From: Pseudidiomarina sp. CB1
GTDB taxonomy: Bacteria > Pseudomonadota > Gammaproteobacteria > Enterobacterales > Alteromonadaceae
Assembly (NCBI RefSeq): GCF_024752025.1
Contig: NZ_JANTPU010000001.1
Location: forward strand, 62,001 to 126,000
Direction of reading: 5' to 3'
DNA: 64,000 nt
The position numbers and the translations under genes are program-made. Positions 52,671-62,236 of the stretch are shown here, piece after piece (the stretch's first letter is position 1; each line of letters opens with the position of its first letter). The notes beneath the pieces are model-generated. The model saw nothing but the letters and a program-made list of their open reading frames with translations. It had not been told where the DNA came from and did no database searches.

Positions 52671-52720
52671 AAAAATCGGTAGAATTGCCGGGCTCTTCGA
52701 CCCCGGTCGGAGATTTTTCT
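52671..52720 (+). terminator. Hairpin between ffh and rpsP
   Basis: An inner stem CCGGG/CCCGG (52688-52692 with 52702-52706) lies inside an outer AAAAATC/GATTTTT pairing (52671-52677 with 52712-52718) ending in a T run. It could terminate ffh transcripts or act as an attenuator ahead of rpsP. Confidence 0.5.
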
Positions 52721-52757
52721 ATTTATTTAACATTATAAAACTGTATCGAGGAACGTA

Positions 52758-53006
52758 ATGGTAACCATTCGTTTACAACGCGGCGGCGCTAAAAAGCGTC
52801 CATTCTACCAGATGGTAGTAACCGACAGTCGCAATGCCCGCGACGGTCGTTTCATTGAAAATGTAGGCTTCTTCAACCCGTTAGCGCGTGGTCAAGAAGA
52901 GAAACTACGTGTTGATCTTGAGCGTGTAGAGCATTGGGTCGGTCACGGCGCAACTGTATCTGAGCGCGTAGCTAAGCTTTTAAAAGATGCGCGTAGCGCA
53001 GCTTAA
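52758..53006 (+). CDS. rpsP: 30S ribosomal protein S16
   Basis: 82 residues, as in E. coli. [33 protein letters not shown]-type sequence is diagnostic (residues 2-34). First gene of the rpsP-rimM-trmD-rplS operon, behind GAGGAACG. Confidence 0.97.
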   Translation: MVTIRLQRGGAKKRPFYQMVVTDSRNARDGRFIENVGFFNPLARGQEEKLRVDLERVEHWVGHGATVSERVAKLLKDARSAA

Positions 53007-53044
53007 TTCTGCTTAATTTAATCAACGTTGGTAGTGAAGTAACG

Positions 53045-53575
53045 ATGAAGCAACCTGTAGAACATGTCGTCATTGGCCAGTTAGGCGCAGTGTATGGGGT
53101 CAAGGGTTGGCTAAAAATTCAGAGTTACACTGATGACGTTGAAGCCATTTTTAATTATCACCCTTGGCAGATTCGTAAACAGGGTAAAGTGCAAGAAGTT
53201 CAAGTCGAGGAATGGCGTCGACATAATAAAGGACTGATTGCCAAGCTGGTAGGTGTAGAAGATCGCGACGCTGCGCATTTAATGACTGGTGCAGACGTGA
53301 TCATCGAAGCTGAGCAGCTGCCTGAGTTGCCAGAGGACGAATTTTACTGGCGTGACCTCATTGGTATGACTGTAGTGAATACTGACGGTTATAACATGGG
53401 TACGGTTGACCAGTTAATGGCCACAGCATCGAATGATGTGATGGTGGTGAAAGCGAACAGTAATGATGCGTTTGGTCGCTCAGAACGTTTGATTCCGTTT
53501 ATTCAGAGTCAGTACGTTCAAGAAGTCGACAAAGCAAACAAACGTATTGTTGTGGATTGGCCGTCGGACTTTTAA
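53045..53575 (+). CDS. rimM: Ribosome maturation factor RimM
   Basis: 176-residue 30S assembly factor that binds S19 and aids 16S rRNA processing (E. coli 182). The N-terminal beta barrel [18 protein letters not shown] and the PRC-barrel region [20 protein letters not shown] are typical. Its stop shares an A with the trmD ATG. Confidence 0.96.
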   Translation: MKQPVEHVVIGQLGAVYGVKGWLKIQSYTDDVEAIFNYHPWQIRKQGKVQEVQVEEWRRHNKGLIAKLVGVEDRDAAHLMTGADVIIEAEQLPELPEDEFYWRDLIGMTVVNTDGYNMGTVDQLMATASNDVMVVKANSNDAFGRSERLIPFIQSQYVQEVDKANKRIVVDWPSDF

Positions 53576-54345
53576 TGGCTGGGAAACTACAGGTAGGCGT
53601 GATTACGCTGTTTCCTGAAATGTTCCAAGCAATTACCGACAACGGTGTTACGGGTAGAGCGGTACGCGAAGGGCTGTTAGCTATTCAACTAACCAACCCA
53701 CGCGATTTTACTCACGATAAACATCGCACCGTTGACGACCGCCCCTATGGCGGTGGACCTGGTATGTTGATGATGGTGCAACCGCTCACTGATGCGATTG
53801 CTGCCGCAAAACAACAACTAGGGGCCGATACCAAGGTGATGTATTTGTCACCTCAGGGTCGCAAGCTTGATCACGCGGGTGTGCAAGAATTGGCACAACG
53901 TGACAAGTTCATCTTAATTGCCGGTCGCTACGAAGGCATCGATGAGCGCGTAATAACGCGGCATGTTGATGAAGAATGGTCGATTGGTGATTACGTGTTA
54001 AGCGGGGGCGAGTTGCCTGCCATGGTCATGATTGACAGTGTGGCACGCTTAGTTCCTGGAGTGCTTGGGCACCAAGACTCAGCAGAAGAAGATTCTTTCG
54101 CTGCCGGCTTGTTAGATTGTCCGCACTATACACGACCAGAAGTTTTAGATGGTGAGGGGGTACCACCAGTATTACTGAGTGGTAATCATGAACAAATAAG
54201 ACGCTGGCGTTTGCAGCAGGCTCTAGGTAGAACCTGGTTGCGACGTCCAGAAATGTTAAACAACCTAGCTCTGACTGACGAGCAGCAACAGCTTTTGGAT
54301 GAATTTATTCATCAATACCAAGCCGACGCTGATGCGGGTAGTTAA
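53575..54345 (+). CDS. trmD: tRNA (guanine-37-N1)-methyltransferase TrmD
   Basis: 256-residue SPOUT enzyme (E. coli 255) that methylates G37 next to the anticodon and prevents frameshifting. [35 protein letters not shown] and the knot segment [11 protein letters not shown]...[10 protein letters not shown] are diagnostic. The ATG at 53575 (TAATG) fits the family start; a longer frame inside rimM is rejected. Confidence 0.97.
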   Translation: MAGKLQVGVITLFPEMFQAITDNGVTGRAVREGLLAIQLTNPRDFTHDKHRTVDDRPYGGGPGMLMMVQPLTDAIAAAKQQLGADTKVMYLSPQGRKLDHAGVQELAQRDKFILIAGRYEGIDERVITRHVDEEWSIGDYVLSGGELPAMVMIDSVARLVPGVLGHQDSAEEDSFAAGLLDCPHYTRPEVLDGEGVPPVLLSGNHEQIRRWRLQQALGRTWLRRPEMLNNLALTDEQQQLLDEFIHQYQADADAGS

Positions 54346-54365
54346 TCTAGGCAAGTGAGGCTAAC

Positions 54366-54725
54366 ATGGCAAAAGTAAGTCAAAATTTGATCAAAGCGAT
54401 CGAAGACGAACAAATGAAAACCGACCTTCCGGACTACGCACCGGGCGATACAGTGGTCGTTAATGTTAAAGTTGTTGAAGGTAACCGTGAGCGTGTTCAG
54501 GCATTTGAAGGCGTGGTTATCGCTAAGCGTAATCGTGGTTTGCACTCTTCATTCACGGTTCGTAAAGTATCAAATGGTGAAGGCGTTGAGCGTACTTTCC
54601 AAGCGCACAGCCCAATCATTGATAGCATTAAAGTGAAGCGTAAAGGTGCGGTACGTCGTGCTAAGCTTTACTACTTGCGTGAGCGTTCAGGTAAATCTGC
54701 ACGTATCCGTGAGAAGCTGTCTTAA
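54366..54725 (+). CDS. rplS: 50S ribosomal protein L19
   Basis: 119-residue L19 (E. coli 115) at the 30S-50S interface. FAPGDTVVV-like [43 protein letters not shown] and the final [17 protein letters not shown] are diagnostic. Last gene of the operon. Confidence 0.97.
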   Translation: MAKVSQNLIKAIEDEQMKTDLPDYAPGDTVVVNVKVVEGNRERVQAFEGVVIAKRNRGLHSSFTVRKVSNGEGVERTFQAHSPIIDSIKVKRKGAVRRAKLYYLRERSGKSARIREKLS

Positions 54726-54741
54726 GATCAGCTTTGATCTG

Positions 54742-54770
54742 AAAAAAACCCGCCGCTGGCGGGTTTTTTT
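54742..54770 (+). terminator. Rho-independent terminator after rplS
   Basis: CCCGCC (54749-54754) and GGCGGG (54758-54763) with loop GCT, flanked by seven A and seven T residues, give an extended bidirectional hairpin. Confidence 0.95.
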
Positions 54771-54820
54771 ATGCCTAAAATCAGGCACAATGTAAGCTCG
54801 AGAGAAGTAAGGAGTCGAAG

Positions 54821-55981
54821 ATGTCTGACGCTGCAGTACCGAATGACCCAGAGCAACGCCTACAGCAATTGCGTGAAGCAATTGATGAATCCGATAATGC
54901 GTTATTGCAGCTGTTACAACGGCGTCGTCAGCTCGCCGCCGAAGTTGGGACCGTAAAGCGTAGTATCGGGCAACCGCTATTCGTACCTGAACGCGAAGCG
55001 AAGCTTATCGCTGCGCGTCGTGCTGAAGCTGAAGCTATTGGCTTATCGCCTGACCTGATCGAAGACGTACTGCGGCGTGTGATTCGTGAGTCCTATCAGC
55101 AGCAACAAGCTGCTGATGTTCATCTCGAAGACAAAAACATCGTCGTCATTGGTGGTTACGGTGCGCTCGGAGGCTTGTTTGCGGAGCGATTTCGTGAGGC
55201 TGGTGCCCGCGTGCACTGCATCGGCGAAGGCGAACAAGCTCAATTAGCGGCTGCGTGTAGTGATGCTGATCTGGTATTGGTCAGTGTTCCTATTGCAGTG
55301 ACCACCAGTGTCATTAATAACCTTCCAAAATTGCCAGCGCATTGTATTTTAGCTGACGTCACCAGTGTCAAAGCTAAACCTTTGCAAGCGATGTTGACCC
55401 AGCACAAGGGACCTGTGGTTGGCCTCCATCCGATGTTTGGCCCACAAGTCGCAACACTTGCGAAGCAGCTCATTGTGGTCACCGAGGGGCGCATGTCGTC
55501 TGCTTATCAGTGGTTATTAGATACATTAATTCGCTGGGGAGCGCAGTTGTACCAAACCACAGCCGAGCGACATGATGAAGCCATGGGTTTCATCCAAGTG
55601 ATGCGGCATTTATCAACGTTCGTCTATGGCGCGCATTTGGCCGGCGAGAAAGCCGACTTACAGGAACTTCTCGATCTGAGCTCGCCAATTTATCGCTTGG
55701 AATTAATGATGGTTGGCCGGCTATTTGCGCAGAATGCTGACTTGTATGCCGACATTATTTTGGCTCATCCGGAAAACTTCGCCATGATGCGTAGGTACTT
55801 AGATACCTTTGCGCAGGTGCTTGAGCAACTTGAACAGGGCGATAAGTCAGGTTTCGTCAGCAAATTTGCTGAAATAAGTGACTATTTTGGTGAATTTTCG
55901 CAGAAGTTCCTCGAAGATAGCCAACGTCTACTCGCTAGTGCCGGCGATGCGCATCAGCTCAGCAACGTCGCTCGGCGCTAA
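54821..55981 (+). CDS. tyrA: Bifunctional chorismate mutase/prephenate dehydrogenase (T-protein)
   Basis: 386 residues (E. coli 373). The N-terminal AroQ-type chorismate mutase (about 10-95, LREAIDESDNALLQLLQRRRQLAAEVG) makes prephenate; the NAD-binding dehydrogenase (IVVIGGYGALGGLFAERF, GLHPMFGP) makes 4-hydroxyphenylpyruvate for tyrosine. The final 54 bp overlap the convergent response-regulator gene, so the C-terminal extension past E. coli TyrA lies partly in the overlap. Confidence 0.95.
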   Translation: MSDAAVPNDPEQRLQQLREAIDESDNALLQLLQRRRQLAAEVGTVKRSIGQPLFVPEREAKLIAARRAEAEAIGLSPDLIEDVLRRVIRESYQQQQAADVHLEDKNIVVIGGYGALGGLFAERFREAGARVHCIGEGEQAQLAAACSDADLVLVSVPIAVTTSVINNLPKLPAHCILADVTSVKAKPLQAMLTQHKGPVVGLHPMFGPQVATLAKQLIVVTEGRMSSAYQWLLDTLIRWGAQLYQTTAERHDEAMGFIQVMRHLSTFVYGAHLAGEKADLQELLDLSSPIYRLELMMVGRLFAQNADLYADIILAHPENFAMMRRYLDTFAQVLEQLEQGDKSGFVSKFAEISDYFGEFSQKFLEDSQRLLASAGDAHQLSNVARR

Positions 55982-56311
55982 TGGTTTTTGCAATAGGGTG
56001 TTGATACCAGCTGCTTCACATTCGTCGCGGAAGTCGCTTGGGTTATGACCCGAGATCATAGCGGTCACTGGCGTTTTGTCACCCAACTGTTCATGCACTT
56101 TGCAATAGAGTTCGACCCCGTTAAAGTCGGGTAGCTCATGGTCGAGTAGAACGAGATCTGGGCGTTTATTTAGAATAAGTTCGAGCGCTTCCTGACCACT
56201 TTGAGCCGTACTGATAGAGGCCTCAGGAAAGTGACCGAGCATCGCTTTCATGACTTCGAGCGAGATAAGGTCGTCATCGACAATCACAACATGAGTCTGT
56301 GTATTCGTCAT
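55928..56311 (-). CDS. Single-domain response regulator
   Basis: 127-residue CheY-like receiver. Acidic pocket VDDD (about 11-14), phosphoacceptor D57 in LLDHELPDFNG, and the conserved Lys in LLQKPLAP. No output domain. The lack of an adjacent kinase makes it an orphan; the HPt-bearing hybrid kinase near 45 kb is one possible partner (speculative). It overlaps the tyrA 3' end by 54 bp on the opposite strand. Confidence 0.88.
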   Translation of the reverse strand: MTNTQTHVVIVDDDLISLEVMKAMLGHFPEASISTAQSGQEALELILNKRPDLVLLDHELPDFNGVELYCKVHEQLGDKTPVTAMISGHNPSDFRDECEAAGINTLLQKPLAPSDVAELMRIAGTSE

Positions 56312-56329
56312 AAAACCTCCCCCAAAAAC

Positions 56330-56395
56330 GTTGTTTGCTATTCGCTGTTTGCTGTTCGAAAATACAGTTTAAAGCACCAAACAGCAAACATTAAG
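56330..56395. repeat. Intergenic palindromic heptamer repeat (copy C)
   Basis: TTTGCTATTCGCTGTTTG and a downstream CAAACAGCAAACA flank a central GTTTAAAGC, matching the reverse complement of the element at 20599-20682. Both copies sit in short spacers beside genes. Open frames through both copies translate to similar nonsense peptides, showing they descend from one element. Confidence 0.7.
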
Positions 56396-56421
56396 CGGTG
56401 GATAACGAAAAAGGTCACGCA

Positions 56422-57045
56422 ATGAAAATTTGGGATAGTTTTGTACGCGGTTATCATTGGTTACTGGTCATTGCGATTGCCGGATTGTGGTGGACTGCGG
56501 AACAAGGGTATATGGACTGGCATATGCGGATAGCGCTTGCGGTAGGGGCGTTACTGCTTGCCCGCGTAGTATGGGCCCTGATTGGAAGTGAAAACGCACG
56601 GTTTACTGCCTTTGTGCATAGGCCGCAAAAGGTGGTTGAACACCTTAGAGACTTACAACGCAAAAATTACCAACCGACTGCGACCCATAATCCAGCCGGA
56701 GGTTGGGCGGTGTTGTTGATGTGGGCGTTGTTGTTCGTGCAAGTAACGACAGGTCTATTCGCGACTGATGAAATTTTCTTTTCCGGACCTCTTGCCAGCC
56801 TTGTCAGCAGTTCTACGCAGGGGCAATTGACCGATCTGCATGAAATCAACTTCAATGTGCTACTCACCGTTATCGCATTACATGTGTTGGCGATTTTGCT
56901 TTACCGTATGAAAGGCGTGAACTTACTGAGCGCCATGGTGCATGGCAAGCGACAAAATGTACGGCCACCGCGGTTAGTGAATGGTCTTTTCGGCTGGACA
57001 CTGGCCGCTGTGATAGCAGCCAGTGCTTACTACTTCTGGTGGTGA
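56422..57045 (+). CDS. Cytochrome b561-family protein
   Basis: 207-residue diheme-type b cytochrome with four membrane helices (about 12-30, 38-57, 94-115 and 146-165) plus a C-terminal one. Candidate heme ligands include the His in GYHWLLV and in LHEINFNVLLTVIALHVLA. It probably transfers electrons from quinol to a periplasmic acceptor. The ATG at 56422 follows AAAGG. It converges on a cytochrome c-prime gene 10 bp away. Confidence 0.85.
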   Translation: MKIWDSFVRGYHWLLVIAIAGLWWTAEQGYMDWHMRIALAVGALLLARVVWALIGSENARFTAFVHRPQKVVEHLRDLQRKNYQPTATHNPAGGWAVLLMWALLFVQVTTGLFATDEIFFSGPLASLVSSSTQGQLTDLHEINFNVLLTVIALHVLAILLYRMKGVNLLSAMVHGKRQNVRPPRLVNGLFGWTLAAVIAASAYYFWW

Positions 57046-57055
57046 GGTGAGGACG

Positions 57056-57520
57056 TTAGTCCTTATATTGATCGTGGCACCCTTTGCAATTTTTGGCGGC
57101 GGTCATAAAAGCTGACCGCATTTTATCTTGATCGCCCGAGGCAGCGACAGCAGCGAGTGAATTTGCATCGACTTGCAGTTGTTGGGTGCGTTCTTGAAAG
57201 TCTTCCCAGTTATCCCAGATGGCTGGAAGTGCATCGGTGTTGTTGCCAGGCATTGCACCTTCTTGGCTAAAGCCAACCCATGGCACTGATGCCAGCGCTG
57301 CAAATGTCTCGGCACGCTCGGCGAAAATGGCAGCATCGAACGGCATATCACCTTTCAGCATGTCGCCCATGTAGGCGAAGTTATTTTGCATAACTGAGAG
57401 CGCTTTTTGTCGGTACTCCACAGCTTTGTCGGCGTCATTAAACGCATGTTGGGCAATGACTGCGGTGCTTGCTAAAAGCGCAGCAGCAACGGTAATTGTT
57501 TTTAGGCTGTTGGCAAACAT
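57056..57520 (-). CDS. Cytochrome c-prime
   Basis: 154-residue periplasmic four-helix heme protein. Signal peptide about 1-23 (cut near VIA-QH). The only heme-binding motif, CKGCH, is near the C-terminus, which is the hallmark of the c-prime group. Members bind NO or CO and may protect against nitrosative stress. It is convergent with cytochrome b561, a common partner of class II c cytochromes. Confidence 0.9.
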   Translation of the reverse strand: MFANSLKTITVAAALLASTAVIAQHAFNDADKAVEYRQKALSVMQNNFAYMGDMLKGDMPFDAAIFAERAETFAALASVPWVGFSQEGAMPGNNTDALPAIWDNWEDFQERTQQLQVDANSLAAVAASGDQDKMRSAFMTAAKNCKGCHDQYKD

Positions 57521-57710
57521 AAAAGAACTCCTGTTGAAATGGTAGGTTAAGTGAGCTTATGACTAGCATACAACGCTTTACCGATTGAACTAAGCTGTTT
57601 GTCCCTTATTGCATTGCACTCAACGCATGAATCCACTTACTGTAAGCAAGAAAGTAACTGATTTAAACCCAAAACTTAAACTGCAGAACAACCTATCAAA
57701 GGGGATGCCG

Positions 57711-60700
57711 ATGATTAGCAGTAACCGCCTCAGCAAGTTGGCGGTAGCGATGTGTGCCGCACTACCAGTGTTGGCAAGTGCCTCGCAGACCACAACTGTG
57801 CAAGGGTTGCATGACAACTCATCAACATTTGTCGCATTACAAAATGCGACCATCATTACCGAACCTGGTCGTAGCATTGAAAATGCGACCCTCGTGATTC
57901 GCAACGGTAAAATTGAGCGCATTAATGAAAATAACCGTGCCCCAGAGGGCGCTCGGGTAATTGATTTAACTGGGCATACGATTTATCCAGGCTTCATCGA
58001 TGCGTATAGCAATTATGGGGTGCCTGCGCCGAAAAAAGAGCAGCAGGGACCATGGTTCTCGACCCGTCCTGAGTACAATAACAAGCGTGAGGGCGGTAAT
58101 GCAGCGAATGATGCTATTCATGCGCAACAACGCTGGGTCAGTGCCGCAGCAACCGATACTAAAGCTGCAAAAGATTATATTGAACAGGGCTTTACCGCCG
58201 TGCAAAGTGCTCGTTTAGATGGCATTTTTCAGGGACAAGCCGTGACGTTATCATTGGCTGATAAAATCGCTAATGATGTTGTTTACAACGCTGAAAGCCG
58301 CCATTTTGGCTCTTTCGATAAAGGGACATCACAACAGCAGTACCCGAACTCATTAATGGGCTCTATCGCTTTGATCAGACAAACGCTGTCTGACGCCAAT
58401 TGGTATGAGCAAGCGTATGGTAAGGACGCCTACAACGGCCCGGTAGAGTACAATGCTGCCTTGGCTGAGCTCGGACCGATTGAGCAAGAAGGTATGGTCT
58501 TTGCGGTGAGTGACGACAAATCCTTATTACGTGCGCACTCAGTGTTGAGCGAGTTTGAGGTACCCGTCACTTTTGTGGGCTCGAATTATGAATATGCCCG
58601 ACTAGACGCCGTAAAAGCGACGCAAGCCAAGCTTATTTTGCCGTTGAACTTCCCTGCTGCTCCAGAAGTTTCAGGGGTCAACGATGACTTAGATGTTGAG
58701 TTGGCGGATTTACGTCACTGGGAGCGAGCCCCGGGCAATGCTGCAGCATTGGCTGCTGCTGATATCGACTTCTCATTTACCTTGCACCAGTTGAAGAAGG
58801 CGGGCGATTTTTGGCCTAACCTCCGCAAAGCAATTCAACATGGTCTTGATAAAGAGCAGGCGTTGGCGGCATTGACTACTATTCCTGCGCAGATCGCGGG
58901 GGTTAGTGATAAAGCAGGTAAATTAACGCCAGGTTACATGGCGGACTTCGTGATTGCCGAAGGTGATCTTTTCACCGATGGCACCATTAAGTCGGTTTGG
59001 CTGCAAGGTGCAGAAAACGAATTAGCGCCGTTGCGCAAAGCCGACTTCGCCGGAACCATTGTCACGGAGCTTGGCGGACAAGAATTGCGCTTTGAACTTA
59101 AGGGCACTGATCGGGTAAACGGCGCTCTGGAAGTAGGCGGCAATAGCCACAAGTTGCGCTCGGTGCGTCGCGATGATGCCACATTGAGTTTTGTCGTAGA
59201 CGCTGAACTGAACGGCGCGCAGGGTGTTTGGCGGGTACAGCTCGAACAAACTGCTGAACAAGCCTATGCCGGCGTGGCGGTTGGACCGCAAGGTCAAGAG
59301 CTTGCCTTCTCGGCTAGCCGCGCAGAAGCAGCAGTTGAAGACGTCGCCGAAAGCACAGACGCCGCTGCGGTAAACTATGTCAGTCGTTTGACCTATCCGA
59401 ACGTTGCCTATGGTCTAGATGGCCTACCACCTCGGCAAAACTTACATATCAAGAATGCGACGGTTTGGACCGCTGACGATGATGGCGTACTCGAAAATAC
59501 CGACATTCTTGTGCGTGACGGAGAGTTCTACCGCCTTGGTCAAGATCTTCGCACCCCATCGGGTTACGAGGTCATTGATGCTACTGGCTTGCACGTCACG
59601 CCTGGAATTATCGATGAACACTCGCACATCGCCATTGACCGTGGTGTGAATGAGGGCTCTGAAGCGATTACCTCAGAAGTTCGCATTGGTGACGTGGTGA
59701 ACCCAGATGATGTTCACATCTATCGTTCATTGGCTGGCGGTACCACCATGGCGCAATTGTTGCACGGCTCCGCCAATCCGATTGGCGGACAAGCGCAGGT
59801 CATTAAACTGCGCTGGGGGGCAACAGCTGATCAAATGAAGTTTGACGCTGCGCCGCCGTCGATTAAGTTCGCGCTCGGCGAGAACGTTAAACAAAGTCGT
59901 TATCCTTCGTGGTTAAGTACGCGTTATCCGCAAACACGCATGGGTGTCGAAACCTTAATGCGTGACGGCTTCACTGCGGCGCTTGAATACCGTGAACGAA
60001 TGGAAGCGTATAAGAAGCTTAGTCGCAGCGAGCGGGCAAAAACTGCACCACCGCGCCCGGACTATCGCTTGGAAACGCTACTTGAGATTCTCGACCGTGA
60101 ACGGTTTGTTCATGCACATAGCTACGTGCAATCCGAGATTCTGATGTTGCTGCGTTTAGCGGAAGATTTCAATTTCACGCTAACCACCTTCACGCACATT
60201 TTAGAGGGTTATAAAGTTGCTTCTGAAATGGCTAAACATGGTGCTGGCGGCTCGTCATTTGCGGATTGGTGGGCGTATAAATTCGAGGTCTATGATGCTA
60301 TCCCTCACAACGCTTGCTTAATGTCCGAGAAGGGCGTGTTAACCAGCATTAATTCGGACAGTAACGATTTGCAACGTCGTTTGAACACAGAAGCTGCGAA
60401 ATCCGTCACTTACTGTGGCATGGATGAACATGAAGCTTTAAAAATGGTGACATTGAATCCAGCGAAACAGCTTAAAATCGATGACTATGTCGGTAGTATC
60501 AAAACCGGCAAGCATGCTGACTTCGTGATCTGGAACAACCATCCGTTAAGCTCGTATGCGCGGGTTGAGCAAACTTGGATCAATGCGCGTAACTACTTTA
60601 ATCGCGAGCGTGACCAAGAGCTGCGTGCCGACTTGCAAGCCGAAAAACAAGCGCTGATGCAAAAAGTACTTGCTGATCCGAACGCCAGCAATGGCGACAG

Positions 60701-60797
60701 CAATGGTTACAAACGCGAACAGCCAGCTTGGCACTGTGATACCGAACACGATACCTGGCTTGGCACATTTACGGCCCATAGCCACGGAGGACACTAA
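57711..60797 (+). CDS. Secreted double amidohydrolase-family protein
   Basis: 1028 residues. Signal peptide about 1-24 (KLAVAMCAALPVLASAS). Two amidohydrolase modules are fused. In the first (about 40-430) the usual HxH after GFIDA is replaced by Y99 and N101 (GFIDAYSNYG), so metal binding is probably lost. The second (about 575-960) keeps H637 and H639 in IDEHSHIA plus later His and SINSDSND. The ATG at 57711 has AAAGGGG with 6-nt spacing; earlier starts do not. The substrate is unknown. Confidence 0.8.
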   Translation: MISSNRLSKLAVAMCAALPVLASASQTTTVQGLHDNSSTFVALQNATIITEPGRSIENATLVIRNGKIERINENNRAPEGARVIDLTGHTIYPGFIDAYSNYGVPAPKKEQQGPWFSTRPEYNNKREGGNAANDAIHAQQRWVSAAATDTKAAKDYIEQGFTAVQSARLDGIFQGQAVTLSLADKIANDVVYNAESRHFGSFDKGTSQQQYPNSLMGSIALIRQTLSDANWYEQAYGKDAYNGPVEYNAALAELGPIEQEGMVFAVSDDKSLLRAHSVLSEFEVPVTFVGSNYEYARLDAVKATQAKLILPLNFPAAPEVSGVNDDLDVELADLRHWERAPGNAAALAAADIDFSFTLHQLKKAGDFWPNLRKAIQHGLDKEQALAALTTIPAQIAGVSDKAGKLTPGYMADFVIAEGDLFTDGTIKSVWLQGAENELAPLRKADFAGTIVTELGGQELRFELKGTDRVNGALEVGGNSHKLRSVRRDDATLSFVVDAELNGAQGVWRVQLEQTAEQAYAGVAVGPQGQELAFSASRAEAAVEDVAESTDAAAVNYVSRLTYPNVAYGLDGLPPRQNLHIKNATVWTADDDGVLENTDILVRDGEFYRLGQDLRTPSGYEVIDATGLHVTPGIIDEHSHIAIDRGVNEGSEAITSEVRIGDVVNPDDVHIYRSLAGGTTMAQLLHGSANPIGGQAQVIKLRWGATADQMKFDAAPPSIKFALGENVKQSRYPSWLSTRYPQTRMGVETLMRDGFTAALEYRERMEAYKKLSRSERAKTAPPRPDYRLETLLEILDRERFVHAHSYVQSEILMLLRLAEDFNFTLTTFTHILEGYKVASEMAKHGAGGSSFADWWAYKFEVYDAIPHNACLMSEKGVLTSINSDSNDLQRRLNTEAAKSVTYCGMDEHEALKMVTLNPAKQLKIDDYVGSIKTGKHADFVIWNNHPLSSYARVEQTWINARNYFNRERDQELRADLQAEKQALMQKVLADPNASNGDSNGYKREQPAWHCDTEHDTWLGTFTAHSHGGH

Positions 60798-60799
60798 TC

Positions 60800-62083
60800 A
60801 TGAAGAAATTATTAACCGCCGTAGCAGCGGCAACCGTAACGCTGTCTGTTGCCGCACACGACATCGTGCCGGGTGAAGCGCAACAGCAACCCATCTTACT
60901 GCAAAATGGTACTTTGCATACGGTGACCAATGGCGTTCAGGAAGATACCGATTTACTCTTCGTCGACGGCAAAATCAGTGCTATCGGTAGCGACCTTGCG
61001 GTGCCAGAAGGTGCGCAGGTACTCGACTTGACGGGTAAGCATGTCTACCCAGGCGTTATTGCACTTGATACCACCATTGGCTTGCGTGAAATTGAAGCCG
61101 TGCGGGCAACCGAAGATGCTGAAGAAGTTGGCGCAGTGACGCCGGAAGTCTCGGGGCATGTCGCTTATAACCCGGATTCAGAGGTGATCCCGACGATCCG
61201 CTATAACGGTGTGTCGCATGCGCAAATTGTACCGCAAGGCAACTTGGTCACTGGGCGTTCGAGTCTACTTCAGCTTGATGGTTGGACCTACGAAGACGCT
61301 GGTGAGCGCCTAAATGTTGGTGTGCATGTGAATTGGCCGCGGGTTGGCATTAACACGTCTTGGTGGGAGCGTCGTTCACCGGAGGAGCAGCGCAAGGCCA
61401 ACGCCGAAGCGCGTAAGAACTTAGAGCGCACTTTTGTGCAAGCTAAGGCGTATTATGACGCCAAACTTGCCGGTGAGCTACAAGGAACTGATTTGCGCTG
61501 GGAAGCCATGCTCGGTCTGTTTGACGGTAGCTCGACGCTCTTCGTCCATGCCAACGATAAACGCCAGATTGAAGAAGCTATGGAGCTGACGCAAGAATGG
61601 GGCTTTGACTGGGTACTGATGGGGGCTCGCGATGCGTGGCGTATGGCCGACGAGCTAGCCGAAGCTGAAGTTCGCGTGGTTTTCGGTGCGCCGTTCGGTT
61701 TGCCGAGTCGCCACGACGAAGGCTTCGACCAAGCTTTTTCGACCCCAGCAGCATTGGCAGCGGCAGGAGTGAATTTCGCCATTAGCTACCCTGGTTATTG
61801 GGATGTGCGCAACTTGCCATTTGCCGCAGGGAATGCTGTTGCTTACGGTCTGGACCGTGAAGCAGCGCTTGCAGCGATCACCTTAAAGCCAGCAGAGTTT
61901 CTTGGCGTGGCTGACCGCTTAGGTTCCTTAGAAGCGGGTAAACAGGCTACCTTGGTGATCTCTGCCGGTGACTTACTAGATCCAATTGGTCAAAATGTAG
62001 AGACCTTATTTATTGAGGGACGAATGGTTGATTTAAACAATCGCCATCTGCAACTCTATAATAAATATAAGCAAAAACCTTAA
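60800..62083 (+). CDS. Secreted amidohydrolase-like protein lacking HxH
   Basis: 427 residues with a signal peptide (about 1-19, KKLLTAVAAATVTLSVAAH). It has the amidohydrolase beta-sandwich start (ILLQNGTLHTVTNG, DLTGKHVYPGVIALDTTIG), but the metal-binding HxH is absent (ALDTT). The C-terminal ITLKPAEFLGVADRLGSLEAGKQATLVI is typical of the superfamily. It follows the double-module gene by 2 bp, so the two products may form a complex in which this one is a structural partner (inference). Confidence 0.78.
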   Translation: MKKLLTAVAAATVTLSVAAHDIVPGEAQQQPILLQNGTLHTVTNGVQEDTDLLFVDGKISAIGSDLAVPEGAQVLDLTGKHVYPGVIALDTTIGLREIEAVRATEDAEEVGAVTPEVSGHVAYNPDSEVIPTIRYNGVSHAQIVPQGNLVTGRSSLLQLDGWTYEDAGERLNVGVHVNWPRVGINTSWWERRSPEEQRKANAEARKNLERTFVQAKAYYDAKLAGELQGTDLRWEAMLGLFDGSSTLFVHANDKRQIEEAMELTQEWGFDWVLMGARDAWRMADELAEAEVRVVFGAPFGLPSRHDEGFDQAFSTPAALAAAGVNFAISYPGYWDVRNLPFAAGNAVAYGLDREAALAAITLKPAEFLGVADRLGSLEAGKQATLVISAGDLLDPIGQNVETLFIEGRMVDLNNRHLQLYNKYKQKP

Positions 62084-62100
62084 GTAAAATGTTAACCGTT

Positions 62101-62130
62101 AAAGCCGATTCTGCTGAATCGGCTTTTTTT
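62101..62130 (+). terminator. Rho-independent terminator after the amidohydrolase operon
   Basis: AAAGCCGATTC (62101-62111) and GAATCGGCTTT (62116-62126) form an 11-bp perfect stem with loop TGCT, followed by a T run. Confidence 0.95.
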
Positions 62131-62236
62131 GTGGCTTTGCCAGTGGAAAAGGGGCCTCAACGCTTGTGTTTAGTGACTTCTGTTGGCACTATTTACAAGT
62201 CTCTTATCAAAATATAACAATTAGGGCAGGTCTAAA

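Noticed and set aside
56201-56425. 74-codon plus-strand frame over the receiver gene and repeat copy C
   Set aside because: Antisense to the response regulator and extended by the repeat; no independent support.
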